From assembly GCA_918807975.1 (NCBI GenBank), contig OU964921.1, forward strand, positions 46,650,498-46,714,497: a DNA stretch of 64,000 nucleotides, written 5' to 3'. Positions 1 through 11,180 of the stretch are shown here, in pieces (the first letter of the stretch is position 1; each line of letters starts with the position of its first letter). The notes under the pieces were generated by a model that saw nothing but the letters and a program-made list of their open reading frames with translations, was not told the DNA's origin and did not search any database. A program made the translations under genes and the position numbers. Source of the stretch: Aplidium turbinatum. Lineage: Eukaryota > Chordata > Ascidiacea > Aplousobranchia > Polyclinidae.

Positions 1-158
1 CAAGTCGTTTTCCCTATCCAATCAGTCTGAAAAAGATAAAGACACGAAGGTTTATCGAGGTGGTTGTGCGATAATGATTCATGAACCAGCGCTTGAGGAG
101 GAGAGACCGGATGAAGATGATCAGATGAAGAATAAAACGGGAAAGAAGACAAAAAAAG

Positions 159-460
159 ATGTTTGTGAAAAAAATAATACCTGAAGATTACTTGCCAGTA
201 GTGGATGGAAAAGTTGGAAACAAAAAGGTAAAAGTTTTACGTGATTCTGGTTCTACAGGTATAATGGTGAGGAGAGATTTGGTTAAAGACAGTCAGTTAA
301 CGGGAAAAACTGGAATTGTGATGTCAATAAATAACACTTCAATCCAAGGACCGTTAGCGAAGATATATATCGAAACTCCGTATTGTAGTGGGACTGTGAA
401 AGCGTTATGTTTACAAAACTCTTTAGTTGATCTTATAATCGGAAATGTTATTGAGAGAAA
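159..460 (+). other. Retropepsin-like domain of the LTR element
   Basis: The translation holds an aspartic-protease-like core with DSGS in the active-site position, a following hydrophobic stretch, and an IIGN motif like the second hydrophobic-GN segment of retropepsins. In LTR elements this enzyme cuts the Gag-Pol polyprotein. Here it runs directly into CCHC zinc knuckles instead of into reverse transcriptase, which is the reverse of the usual gag-knuckle-then-protease order. The call rests on motif shape and context only. The element is a fossil. Confidence 0.55.
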
Positions 461-473
461 TTCTGAAGTTACT

Positions 474-853
474 TGTTATTCTTGTGGCAAGAATGGTCAC
501 TTTGCTCGAGATTGTTCTGCAGATAATCAGCAACGATCTCACGATTGCGGATGCTACGATGAGCGCGAAGAACCGATGAGAGGGAGCAGGCGACGACCAT
601 TTGGAGTTTGCTATAGATGCGGTAGACGCGGACACTTCGCCAGGAGTGCGTTGTTGACGGCGGACATTCGGAAAACAGACGTTGCCATGACAACCACTGC
701 TACCGATGTGGGGAGATTGGACACATAGCCAGGAGCTGCCCTTTTGATGAAAAGGCTTGCTACAACTGTCACAGAGAAGGTCATCTGGCCAAGGACTGTC
801 CGGAGAAAAAGTGTTTCCGATGTAAGAAGATGGGTCATCTTGCTCGCCGGTGC
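474..853 (+). other. CCHC zinc-knuckle array of the LTR element
   Basis: A series of CX2CX4HX4C knuckles, about five, is spread over this block; CYSCGKNGHFARDC and CFRCKKMGHLARRC are the clearest. Such knuckles bind single-stranded nucleic acid, in Gag nucleocapsid or in cellular CNBP-like proteins. The dense tandem arrangement looks more like CNBP than like the one or two knuckles of a typical Gag. It lies downstream of the protease-like domain and about 190 bp before the 3' LTR. Confidence 0.7.
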
Positions 854-1045
854 ATTGAAGACATTGAGGTCGATGAAAACTTTCACATTAAACGTAACTA
901 CTGTGTGGAGAAAAGCTATCGTTGGTAGATCATGCAACGATGGACTAATGAGAACTGTTTTATTGAGTAATTAATTGTTTTGTAGTGTGTTTTGTATTGA
1001 TTGTGTTGTAATATTGTTTGCAACAATATTCTAAGGGGAAGCGTA

Positions 1046-1811
1046 TGTCACAATCCATGTGCAAGGCCTCGCGTCGGGCTGCTTTGCGCCTTGACAGAAT
1101 GTGCTGTTTTCATTATGGAATTTTGAGCGATGTGTTATTATCGGTTATGACCTGAAGTAACCTTGGATTGCGAATCTTTGTTATGTAACGTAGTTCTGGA
1201 CCATTCTGTAAGATGCGAACCTCGTGCATTCTGTTGTTTTCTCAATCACCAATTATCGTTTGTCATGATTTACCAATGGAACTCTGATTGCGAAATCGTT
1301 ATTATGTAAGAGTCCTCTACCCTACGTGACCTTCTTTAAACTTCTTTAAGCTTCTGCTTGTTGACATTTATTGCAACTTGACAGAACAATGTGGCATTAC
1401 GTAACCTTCTCGATGTTACTAGACCGAAACAACTTTCTATAAATAGTGGTGTAGTTTGCGTAATGATTATTATTGAGTTGATTATGTGATTATGGGAGTT
1501 GTATTATTATGAGTTGATTATGAGAGTTGTGTTATGAGTTGTGGATTGGTAGTTGGTGCAGAAATTATTGTTGATTGAGAGTTGAAGTAATCGAATACAA
1601 GTAGATGAGAATTGGTGCTGATATAAATTGTGTTCGAAATTAGAGTTATTTGAGAAGCCGTTCGTTAAAGTCCTTCAAGAAGTTAGATTATCATTTCGCT
1701 AGCAGAACCATTCGACATTTAATTGACTGCTTTTCGGTTTGACCCATTAAACTACGTCATTGAACCTTTCCAAGTCTTTTTCCTGGTAAGAGATAGAAAG
1801 AAATCGTGACA
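1046..1811 (+). repeat. 3' LTR (family with TGTCAC...GTGACA ends)
   Basis: The 766-bp sequence starts TGTCACAATC and ends ATCGTGACA, and follows a purine-rich AAGGGGAAG tract typical of the 3' side of an LTR element. Its middle contains a TATAAATAG box near 1438, the expected LTR promoter. Homologous copies occur at 21790-22347 (plus), 23512-24261 (minus) and 31614-32064 (plus, 5'-truncated). The two solo copies have 5-bp target duplications, which fits Gypsy or BEL integrases. Confidence 0.85.
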
Positions 1812-1837
1812 AAGAGCAAGTTTAAAATAAAAGAGAA

Positions 1838-2010
1838 AACTTCCCCCCCCCCTCCCCCCCCTCTTGCAACTTGAATTGACTTCAGGTTGGGATCCAAATA
1901 TTAAAAAAATAATAACAATATGTAATATATATAGCAAAAAATAAAAAGATGATGCTCAAAACATTGGGGGGGGGTGGGGGGCAGCTGCCCCGCCTGCCCC
2001 CCCCTCTGCC
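1838..2010. repeat. Poly-C / poly-G low-complexity tracts
   Basis: Two homopolymer-rich tracts, C-rich at about 1842-1862 and G-rich then C-rich at about 1967-2003, flank an AT-rich stretch. The G-rich and C-rich tracts could pair, so this may be the remains of a short inverted-repeat element. The rest of 1811-2440 shows no gene. Confidence 0.5.
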
Positions 2011-2444
2011 GGCGCCACTGCGAATAAGGTATAGCTTCTCGTGTAACTTCACCGAAGTGATGTTAATATGCAATTAAACTGGTATGTCAGAACGATTTCA
2101 TACTTTTCAACACGCGATTTGTGATGAAACGAAAGAAAATCGATCGACACGACATCAAGACAGAATTTATCTTTGTTGTATTCTGATACATGTTCGGCAG
2201 GCCACTCAAGATTTAGATTAGCCTAAATGGAAAGGAAGGCAAAAAATATGATTATATCCAACTGCAAACGTGCCGTTGTGTCTTTCGAAACGAATTTGCT
2301 TGGTTTCGAATAGACTCTTTTCTTAATCAAACTGCTCGAAATATTATTGCCTATATACAAGCGATTGTGATGGTGTGCCACGAAAACAAGTAGAAAATTT
2401 TTTTAGTAGAAACGTTGCAAACGTGTTGAACACTATATTCTTAC

Positions 2445-3595
2445 CCCATTTTTAAACTATTCTGCTCGCGTTTCCTTCGTCTGCCGCACCACGAAATTGA
2501 CACCCTTGGAAACGAAATTTAATTCTGAACACGATTCAAAAATAAAATTCCGAAAAATATTTCGGGAAAATATTTTTATAGACACTTTACTGAAGGCGTC
2601 TATAAACGTTAAAATCTCTATTTATTTTTAAATAGGTGAGATATTAGCCCATTTTTAAACCATTCTTCTCGCGTTTTCTTCGTATGCCGCACCACGAAAT
2701 TGACACCCCTAAAAAGGAAATTTAATTTTGAACACGACTCAAAAATAAAATTCCGAAAAATATTTCGAGAAAATATTTTTATAGACGCTTTACTAAAGGC
2801 GTCTATAAACGTTAAAATCTCTATTTATTTTTAAATACGTGAGATATTTATCCCATTTTTAAACCATTCTGCTCGCGTTTCCTTCGTTTGCCGCACCACG
2901 AAATTGACACCCTTGGAAACGAAATTTAATTCTGAACATGATTCAAAAATAAAATTCCGAAAAATATTTCGGAAAATATTTTTATAGACGCTTAACTGAA
3001 GGCGTCTATAAATGTTAAAATCTCTATTTATTTTTAAATACGTGAGATATTTATCCCATTTTTAAACCATTCTGCTTGCGTTTCCTTCGTTTGCCGCACC
3101 ACGAAATTGACACCCCTGGGAAGGAAATTTAATTCTGAACACGATTCAAAAATAAAATTCCGAAAAATGTTTCAGGAAAATAATTTTATAGACGCTTAAT
3201 TGAAGGCGTGTCAAAGCGTCAAAGTCTTTATTTTTAAATAGCCTACGTAAGATAATTATCCCATTTTCAAACCATTCTGCTTGCGTTTCGTTCGTCTGCC
3301 GCACCACAGGATTGACACCCCTGGGAAGGAAATTTAATTCTGAACACGATTCAAAAATAAAATTCCAAAAATTATTTCGGGAAAATATTTTGCAATATTT
3401 GCGATTTCTAAATGTTAAAATCTCTATTTATTTTTAAATACGTGAGATATTTACCCCATTTTTAAACCATTCTGCTCGCGTTTTCTTCGTCTGCCGCACC
3501 ACGAAATTAACACCCCTGGAAAGGAAATTTAATTCTGAACACGATTCAAAAATAAAATTCTGAAAAATATTTCGGAAAAGTTTTTTTATAGTCGT
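2445..3595 (+). repeat. Tandem satellite, six units of about 203 bp
   Basis: The phrase CCCATTTTTAAACCATTCT recurs at about 2445, 2648, 2852, 3055, 3260 and 3455, giving spacings of 203, 204, 203, 205 and 195. Each unit continues with GCCGCACCACGAAATT and ATTCAAAAATAAAATTCCGAAAAAT. The first four units also contain a small inverted repeat (TATAGACGC ... GCGTCTATA or a close variant, for example at 2577-2604), which is degraded in the last two. No unit has a long open frame. The end decays at about 3595. Confidence 0.9.
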
Positions 3596-4188
3596 TTTTG
3601 TGATGCTTACTTTTCTTGCCATATCACATATAGCAGTCTTAATAGATACGATTTTATGTCTTAGTTTTCGCAATTGCATTTGCTTTATCTTTGACAAGTC
3701 GAGTTTTTTATTCAAATTTCTGTGTTCACTTTTCTTTTGCCTATGGAAAAAATATAACATTTGCTTTGATGTGGTAACGAGAAGTGATTTTATCAGCTTC
3801 CGACTACTGCTCCTTTCATCGCATTGTTAACCGCGCAATTTTTTACGGATCATTTTTTTAGGCGGATCACGCAAAATTATTCTGCCTGAATGACGGTGGT
3901 CATAAGCATTAGGCAATAGGCAGTGGTTATTTGACCGGCGCCGGTCTTTGAATCTGAATCACTAATTGACCGGTCATGACGTCACTATATAGGCACTTCT
4001 TTCTTTTTCTCTTTCAAAGCAAAAGACAAGAAGAGTGCTTATATAAATTCTAAATTTGACAATTGTTTTCAACTGATTGGCTGGCGCGTAGGATACGTCA
4101 TGGGTTGGTGTTCCAGAGGGAATGGATTCGATACTACATGGAAGCGTTTTTTTTTTATTTTCAATTTTTTAGCTAAATTTTGACCCGA
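3596..4188. other. Non-coding stretch, no gene recognised
   Basis: This AT-rich stretch follows the satellite. It has a short palindromic GACCGGCGCCGGTC near 3934, a nearby TTGACCGGTCATGACGTCAC at 3965, and homopolymer T runs. Short open frames here have no recognisable motif. Confidence 0.5.
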
Positions 4189-4189
4189 A

Positions 4190-4441
4190 GTGACTTAATC
4201 GTTAGGCTGCTGCATTTCTGTGATCAATTTTTAATTTCAGAAGCCTTCGGCCCAATTTTTTATGTCTTTTCAACTATGAGTAATAAAGTCAGAGGTTTTT
4301 AATTTTCTTGAATTTGAGAATTTCTCTGGATAATTTTCCGTTCGTCATAGAGGATGTGACCGTGTTTGCCGAACGACGCAAAAAGTGACTTAATAATCGT
4401 TAGGCTGCTGCATTTTTGTGATCAATTTTTAATTTCAGAAA
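4190..4441 (+). repeat. Direct duplication of a splice-acceptor-like block
   Basis: A block of about 55 bp (AAGTGACTTAAT...TTTTTAATTTCAGAA) occurs at 4190-4243 and again at 4383-4441, about 195 bp apart, with few differences. Both copies end in a T-rich run followed by TTTCAG, the form of a 3' splice site. The second copy leads straight into the candidate exon at 4440-4861. Confidence 0.7.
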
Positions 4442-4861
4442 ACAAAGTTACCAAGAAACACAGCGAAGATAAAGCAAAAAATGAACTGCACATAAAAGAA
4501 AACGGAACAGTAGGCTACCACGATAATACGAAACAACGGCGTAATGCTACAGCGTTTAAGGTGTATAGTTCGTCTCGTAGCTCGTTGGAGAGCGTTCCAA
4601 CTTCAGACCTAGATCTTTCGATTGTTGGTGGTACTTCAACATGACAGGTCGTTTCAACTTCCTGAAGAGCTTGAACATCTAGTGAAGCCGTGCTATCGCC
4701 AGGGCTTGACCTTATATTTGCAGATGGAAGCTCGCCGACCGAACTTGAACTGCTTGTTGGTTGTGCTTGGGCAAACTCAGAAACGTTATCACTGTCTCGT
4801 CGTGAAAAGAATTTTTGTTTGTCGTATCCAGGTTCACACCCGATGGTTGAAGATTTAGATT
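4440..4861 (+). pseudogene. Candidate terminal exon or gene relic of unknown family
   Basis: After an acceptor-like TTTTTAATTTCAG, one frame reads as a hydrophilic, serine-rich protein (ENKVTKKHSEDKAKNELH near its start). After a gap of about 40 bp holding three in-frame TGA codons (from 4642), the same frame is open again from about 4675 (TSSEAVLSPGLDLIFADGSS) to a TAA at 4859-4861. A short intron could remove the TGA codons (for example GT near 4627 to AG at 4681), or the copy is dead. No family is recognised. Confidence 0.3.
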
Positions 4862-5264
4862 AAGTGGACGGGAAGGCAAGGAAGCCAATCTTCGTGTCCA
4901 CCTTTAGGCATGCCTGTGTCCTGCCAGAGACACAGCCGCATGCTCTTGAGCCGCATGCTCTCGAGAAAAGAATGTATCGATGCGTTGTTCCTTATGCACT
5001 TGACGGGCTTATCTATGAAATTTTATTGTTGAAAAGTGAAAACGTAGTAGGCGCATTTTATTAAGCGTGCTTTTGCTTACCACTATTAAATTAAACATGT
5101 TCAAAATTGAGAATGCTTTGCGACGTTAGGCTACTAAACGCTATTAGCCGGAAGTTTACCTGAATGATAAGTTCCAAAGTGTGGCAATGCTTCTCTCGAT
5201 AGCTCCTGTGAACAGATCCCGTATTTCACTCGCTGTTTGCTGAATCTTAACCGCTTCTTGGTAA

Positions 5265-5989
5265 GATCGACCCAGGGATATCTATAACTACGGGATTGGA
5301 AACTCTGTGGAACTGAAAACCATTTTATACACCAGTAGGGTCACTTTTCTTTGTGCGCTGCTGTGATAAATATTCACATAAATTGACCTCAAAGGGCAGC
5401 AAGTGGTAGGCTAAACGAACAACCAAAAGTGTAACAATCAATTCACCTGTAAATTGTAAGGACTGCGCTTGCCTGGTTTGTTTATTTGTTTGTATTCCAT
5501 TAGTGCAGTCATGTTGCATTTTGCTTGCTGCTTAAAAAATTTCCAGAATGACTATTGGATTTAGTTCAGATGACATCGTAAACGTATTGGTTTCGTACTG
5601 GATTGGTCTCTGTGAACAAGTTGATGATGCAACAGCATATTTCACTGATTGCTGAACAGTCCTCATTTACTTCTGATCCGATTTGCAGTACGCAAAATGC
5701 CAAAGAACAACAGTAGGCGGTTTTTGGACTCATTGCATTCATTCATTTTTTGGATTCATCGTTTTTTTTTCTAGCAGCGTAAATGTACTTTTAATCTTTT
5801 ATACATCAATTAAGTTTTAATGTGAGTGTACATTTTGTATTATTATTGTAAAATCGAATTGTGTATATCTTTTAGTGGGTATTGTATTTTGTTAATCTTT
5901 TTGTAGTCGTAGTAATGTGATGACCCTACTGATGTATAGCACTGAATAGAGTTTCCAATCCCGTAGTTATAGATATCCCTGGATCGACC
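5265..5989. mobile_element. Inverted-repeat element of about 725 bp
   Basis: The left arm, 5265-5343 (GATCGACCCAGGGATATC onward), and the right arm, 5921-5989, are inverted copies of about 70 bp that share the stretch around ACTACGGGATTGGAAACTCT. No transposase lies between them, so it looks like a non-autonomous element. The GATCGACC end is repeated once more at 5992, just outside the right arm. The superfamily is unknown. Confidence 0.6.
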
Positions 5990-6717
5990 TAGGATCGACC
6001 GAAGCTTTTGCCATGCGTGTTGTCGGAGGATTCTTTCGTTTTTAGTCATTATAGGATACTGACTAACTGAAGATTATCCTATCTGTAGTTGGGCAGAGCT
6101 ATGCTGTTCTTACAACTTGCCTATTACCTTGCCTTGTCCACGCCCAGTGACTACCTACTGTTCTTATAGAAGCGAACTCTTATAAATATCGGCCTTTCTC
6201 ATCTGTTTAGATCAGTTATTCATTTTCAGTGTAGATATGATAAGCAGTTATTTTTTTTGTTACTTGATAAGGGCTAACGTGTGTATGGCCGAAAACGTTT
6301 GTAGCTTATAGTTTATGTTCAATTTTAATGGATTATGTTAAATGCCGTGTGGTTGCTTGGTTGTAGGCTATATGTCTGTGGTTGAAGAAAGTGACCTCTT
6401 TACCAAAATTGCATTTCTCATCTGTGTTTCTGATTCTGAACATCTGGTCGGAAACTAGGCTATTTTCTTGATGTAAAAAACTTGCGTAATAAGTATCCCA
6501 CTGTAGACGTCAATTTATTAGGCTATGTTCTTGTATTGTATGCTTCTGCGATTATTTTCTTCTGTATCAATGACCTGCTCTAAATTATATAACGGAAAGG
6601 AAATCTTAATTTGTTTTCGTCATCATGTACTGGCTACAGAAATACATCATTGTTAAATCTTTCAAAGGATGGCATCTTGCCTGGTGTGAGACAAATTTCC
6701 TGCAGATGTCCAGACTT

Positions 6718-6839
6718 CCCAGCCAGCAAACTTGTTTATACATGTCATGCATTGTGATTCAACGTCTGCAGACGTTGAATGTCAGTTGAATTTCAGACGT
6801 TGAAAATCAATGTAAAAACGACGGGTTTTGCTAGCTGGG
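6718..6839. mobile_element. 122-bp MITE with CCCAGC(C/T)AGCAAA ends
   Basis: The left end CCCAGCCAGCAAA (6718-6730) is matched by its inverted form TTTGCTAGCTGGG at 6827-6839. Inside lies a perfect 24-bp palindrome at 6757-6780 centred on CTGCAG. Flanking TT dinucleotides could be a 2-bp target duplication, as in ISL2EU-like elements, but this is weak. It has no coding capacity. Confidence 0.6.
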
Positions 6840-7089
6840 TTGTGTGCTTTTGTGAATGTGCAAAATCGCCCATTACGTAATTACAGAAACTCTTTTAGTG
6901 CAAGGAAGTCGAGTTGCAACCGTGTTTATCTGTCTACTATTCTTTATTCATTGTATTCATCGAACATCATTGTACATCGAGGGCTGTATCAGCCATGATA
7001 CCTACAGAGAGAGATTCTTTATTCACATTGCAAAACATTTCTGCAATCTTGGAACAACAAATGCATAAGTCAGACATAAATACAAACTT

Positions 7090-7570
7090 GCAAACACGTT
7101 GACAACTAAAAGTAGCCTACTTCGGTTATTTTATCTATAAAAGAAACCCGTTGTGTCGAATAGCACGAAACGTGTGTGGCGAAATGTTTGATGGCAGGCG
7201 TTAGAACTTCGATCAAAGCATTCTCCCGCAGTGTTTAAAATGTTCTGGAAGAGAACTCCTTTCCATAAAAAAGCGGCTTTTTCCATCTGTATTTCTGAAC
7301 ATCTGGTCGGAAACTAGGCTGTTTTCTACATTTCAGTCAAAAACTTTCATAGCCAGTATCCAACAGTCATTTTACCAGAGCAATATTGTTAATTGGCTCA
7401 AACGGCGAAATACAAATTGGCATAGACGTTGACAACTCAACGTAGCCTAGGTTATTTCATCTATAAAAGAAACCCGTTGTGTCGAATAGCACGAAACGTG
7501 TGTTGCGAAATGTTTTATGCCAGGCGTTGGAACTTCGATCAAAGCATTCTCCCGCAGTGTTCAAAATGGC
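7090..7570 (+). repeat. Local direct duplication (two related copies)
   Basis: About 120 bp starting GGTTATTTTATCTATAAAAG at 7125-7242 recur at 7453-7568 with only a few changes. The segments preceding each copy are also related: GAACATCTGGTCGGAAACTA occurs at 6436 and 7295. This is a small segmental duplication with an extra 500 bp or so, including the 6718-6839 MITE, in the first copy. No gene is seen. Confidence 0.7.
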
Positions 7571-8176
7571 GGCGCTGACACCTTGGGAGTTTCTTGTGTG
7601 AAGCGTCGCTTGTAGACCTTGTTTTGAAGTACCTGGCGCAAGAAAGTTTACGTAAGTCAGCACTTTTATGATTGCATCACGTGATGCCCCCCTCCCCCCG
7701 ATTGTTCCTCGACCTGACGACGTTTAGTCCTCGCTCAGTTTTTTTTTTTCGTTTTTTTTTCCCTTAAAGCACGGCGTTTGTCGAATAGTGATGGCGCGTG
7801 TCGAGTGACCTCGTCACCGAAAAAAGCAAAAATCGCAGCCCTGCATCTTGCCAACATTTTTTTGCAACCAGAAAAAGCAGGTCAAGTTAATGCAAACAAC
7901 TAGATCTGTCTCCACAGAACAGAAGTCAAGATATTAATGAAAAAAAGTGGAGCTGCCATGTTTCACACAAGATCTTGCAAAGTAAATATTTTGCCAGCTG
8001 GCATGGCAGGTTTTGAGTTTGGAAAGCTTTGAAATAAATGAATATATTATGATTGGTTTGAGTTGGTGAAATTAACATGACACAGTTGCTTTATAAACAA
8101 ACCAAATATATTTTTGTATTTTGGGGCGCAACTGCATCATTTTAATTTGGGTAGTTTTATAAAAGTAACCAAACAA

Positions 8177-8256
8177 AGCTAAGCAACACCACAACATTAA
8201 CATTACATTTAACAGGTATAACTTTTTTTTGTTAAATGTTATGGTGTTGCTTAGCT
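8177..8256. repeat. Short hairpin-forming inverted repeat
   Basis: AGCTAAGCAACACCA at 8177 and its inverted form TGGTGTTGCTTAGCT, ending at 8256, bracket a T-rich loop. The paired arms also share AACATT/AATGTT. No flanking gene or target duplication was found. The surrounding 7680-8280 is non-coding. Confidence 0.6.
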
Positions 8257-8281
8257 ATGTCCGTTTATGGTTGAAAAAGTA

Positions 8282-9760
8282 CTGTAACCTCTCCACCCGA
8301 ATCAATCAATCAATCAGTTTATTTATTATGTCACAAACACAAACATGAAAATATGCAATAATCTGCTACGTGTCATATGACGAGGAGACTGCGAAAAGAC
8401 CAAGCAGTCATCTAGTCAGCAACCACCTCAATCTAGGCGATGTAGGCTAGGTCTAAATAACATACACAGTAAATACACAAACATCATACAAAAAATCAAA
8501 GAAACGTATACCGTACCAAAGAGGTGAGCATTGAGCAAATAGAATAATGTAATTATAAAGACAAAACAATTATTATTTATATCATACAGTGTCGTTTAAA
8601 TCAAGAGGTAGCGTTTAAATTTTCTTTTAAAAGAAATTGGAAAAAGATCTTTGAAATCGCCTGGAACCTCATGCCATACTTTAGGCCCCCTGATTAACAT
8701 CTGCCTTTTACCCAATTCAGTACGTGCCCTTGATACAAAATAGTTACTACTGGATGATTGGCGAGTTTTGTGTGAGTGGCATTCAGATAGTCTGTGGAAG
8801 ATAGCCTATCACAATCTGTTTCTGATAATAAATTTAAATGTACTCTGTGTATGTATTTTGCTATCTCTAGTTTATAAATTTCTTGTATACTGTATTTAAC
8901 AGCTGTAGTTTATCGAAAAGTTGCAATGTGTGTGCTGTGTAATTGCTGAATGTCATGATTCTAACAACTCTTTTATGTAGCTTAAATAAGTGATCCAGTG
9001 CATTGTCACAGGCTCCACCCCAGCTGGATATGCAGTATTGAAGATGAGAATATGTAAGACTGTAATACCGGTACACAGTTTTCAGAGTGTTAGTATCCAC
9101 ATAATTTCTAAGTTGAAGAATGGCCCAAGAGCCTCCAGCAAGTTTTTTACAAACATTTTCAATGTGACACTTCCAGTTGAGGGAGTCATCAATTAATACA
9201 CCAAGATATTTAATACACTTTTTTCTTTGCAATTCATTTCCGTTTATCGTAACGTGCATCTTTACATTAAGCTTTTGTTTAGTTAGTATCATGTACGGTA
9301 CTCAGTTTTGTTATAGTCAATGGAGAGCTTGTTCATTTTCATCCAGTTGTCAATTTTGATCAATTCTGTATTGACATTTTGTTCTAGAGAAGAAAGATTT
9401 TTGTTGGACATAGTTAAATTGGTGTCATCAGCAAAAAGGCTCACTTGAAAAGAAGAAATGGAAGGAAGATCATTTATATAAATAATGAATAACAACAGTC
9501 CAAGTGTAGAACCCTGTGGAACACCACATGTTACACTTTGCAAACCTGATGCCATACCATTAATTATTGTGTATTGCTTTCTGTGTGTGAGATAACTTTC
9601 TAATAGTTGCAAAGGTACCCGGTAGTCCACGTATTCCATATCTTTGTAATTTCTTGATCAGGATATCATGATTTACAGTATCGAATGCTTTTGCAAGGTC
9701 AAGATATATTGAACAAGTTATACAAAAAAAACAATGAAAACTATTAATACTACAAAACAA
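8282..9760 (-). mobile_element. 5'-truncated LINE (CR1/jockey-like reverse transcriptase)
   Basis: Three overlapping minus-strand frames carry one RT-like protein: motif A ([20 protein letters not shown]) in 9560-9760, then GVPQGSTLG...YINDL and the catalytic FADDT in 9289-9639, then YLGVLIDDSLNW and the thumb region in 8867-9292. Two frameshifts, near 9630 and 9290, break it, and the endonuclease and N-terminal RT are absent. The minus-strand 3' end is an A/T-rich tail of GATT repeats at about 8300, as in many CR1-group LINEs. The copy is dead. Confidence 0.85.
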
Positions 9761-9789
9761 GTTATATGTTTTTTTTTTATATATGGTTG

Positions 9790-11180
9790 AAATAAATTCG
9801 TAAATTTTGATGCCGAGGCAACTGCATCATGCCAATTTGGACAGTTTTATAAATAGATTGTCTATGATCAGATAATTTCATATCTTTTTGTTGCCGAAAT
9901 CTAAACGATACAGTTATGTATAAATGGGAAAAATTAATGAATTTGTTCATTTTGACATTAAAAATTGTGTTTTCTTGCAAAACCACTTACGCGCCATCAC
10001 GTTTTTCGTGGTTTTCTCGAAATCACCGAAAGTGGATGTAAGCGGTTTTGGAAACAAGCTCTTCATATATAGATTCATTGCAAGAATCTTTATCCTCGAA
10101 TTGTAAAAGCCCCTTTGGAAGATTATGTAATTCTGGCAGTTTTGAACCACTATCAAGGTCCTTAATGTTGGGTTGACACGGGTCATCTGCCTCCATGAGT
10201 CACAGTTTTAACTAGCTCCCTCAGTGTCGTCAAATTGAGTTTAGTCTATGCCTGGATGTTGTCTTGATGGTCTGTCTCGTTTTCTCTTTTTGTTGGCTTT
10301 AGGCCTACCTTGCATGTAGATTTTACTAACTCCATATTTTGAGCTTTTGGCCAAACACGTTTACAACTTTTGATTTTATTGTTGCTGCAATTGGTTGTAG
10401 CTCCGTCATCGTCAAGAGGCCTTGTTATATTTTTCTGGAGTCAAGTAGCCTTTTGTTGGCCAGGCTTCTCATAATGTGTTGCTTGTGAATTATTCCCATC
10501 ACTAGGTGTCACTGAAGGGATAGCTGTGCTTTTGAAGTCCATAACACACCCCAGTAAAGTTGGAGTTGGACTAGCATTGCATAATCTTGCTATATATTTT
10601 TTTATTTACAAGTATTCTATTTGAATAAAATCCTAAATCAAATGAATTTGTGGACCTTAAACTGGGGGGCGTGTGAGGCTTACAAGGGGGGCGCAAGAAA
10701 TTGAAAAACTCTGCATGAATTATAAATTAACATGTCTTCCAACTACGCTGGACAGTCGATTGTTGAAGATGAAACTTTGTGTTGCAACAGTAGGCTACCA
10801 GTGTTTGTAAAGTGTGTTGTTGCTACATCTCGCATTCTTTGTGATGTTTTAGACGTTGCTAAATATTTCTGCGACGCCCTCTTGTAACACAACGGTGTTC
10901 TGGCACAGCAGCCTCGAGCTCTAATTGTAATAATAATGGCAACAACTGATTGATAAGTGACAGCAGCTAGAAGTGCAGCAGTATACCGAACTCTACAGCA
11001 GTACCATGCGTAAACTTTTTTTTAACATTGATTTAATTAGGTTTATTTTTAATTAATCAATTCTATTGACATGAAATGAGTGGAAAAAAGAGAAAGTATG
11101 ACGAAGATTATCTGAATTTTGACTTTATAGATACCATAGTTAGCCTAATAAGTAAATGACCAAGTTGTAGGCTACCACAA
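9790..11180. other. Non-coding stretch between repeats
   Basis: No convincing gene is seen. A phrase near 9820 (CAACTGCATCAT...CAGTTTTATAAA) resembles one at 8130 (CAACTGCATCAT...TAGTTTTATAAA), so related sequence flanks the 8282-9760 LINE on both sides. G-rich GGGGGGCG motifs lie near 10665-10690. Confidence 0.4.

Larger units (their letters stand above)
1..1811 (+). mobile_element. 3' part of an LTR retroelement (protease, zinc knuckles, purine tract, 3' LTR)
   Basis: The window opens inside the internal region of an LTR element. Recognisable parts, in order: a lysine- and acid-rich coding-like stretch (1-158), a retropepsin-like domain (about 159-460), a CCHC zinc-knuckle array (about 474-853), a purine tract just before 1046, and an LTR from 1046 to 1811 that begins TGTCAC and ends GTGACA. 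No reverse transcriptase or integrase lies in the window, so the element is cut by the window edge or lacks pol. The internal region looks broken at a small number of places. Three more LTR copies of the family lie at 21790-22347, 23512-24261 and about 31614-32064. I read it as an old Gypsy- or BEL-type fossil; the clade is not certain. Confidence 0.75.

Noticed and set aside
2445-3595. Regular repeats that might suggest a CRISPR array
   Set aside because: Units of about 203 bp are tandem with no short repeat/unique spacer pattern, and the context is eukaryotic. It is a satellite.
4642-4675. Three TGA codons read as selenocysteine
   Set aside because: No SECIS-like structure or selenoprotein motif is apparent; a short intron or a dead copy is simpler.
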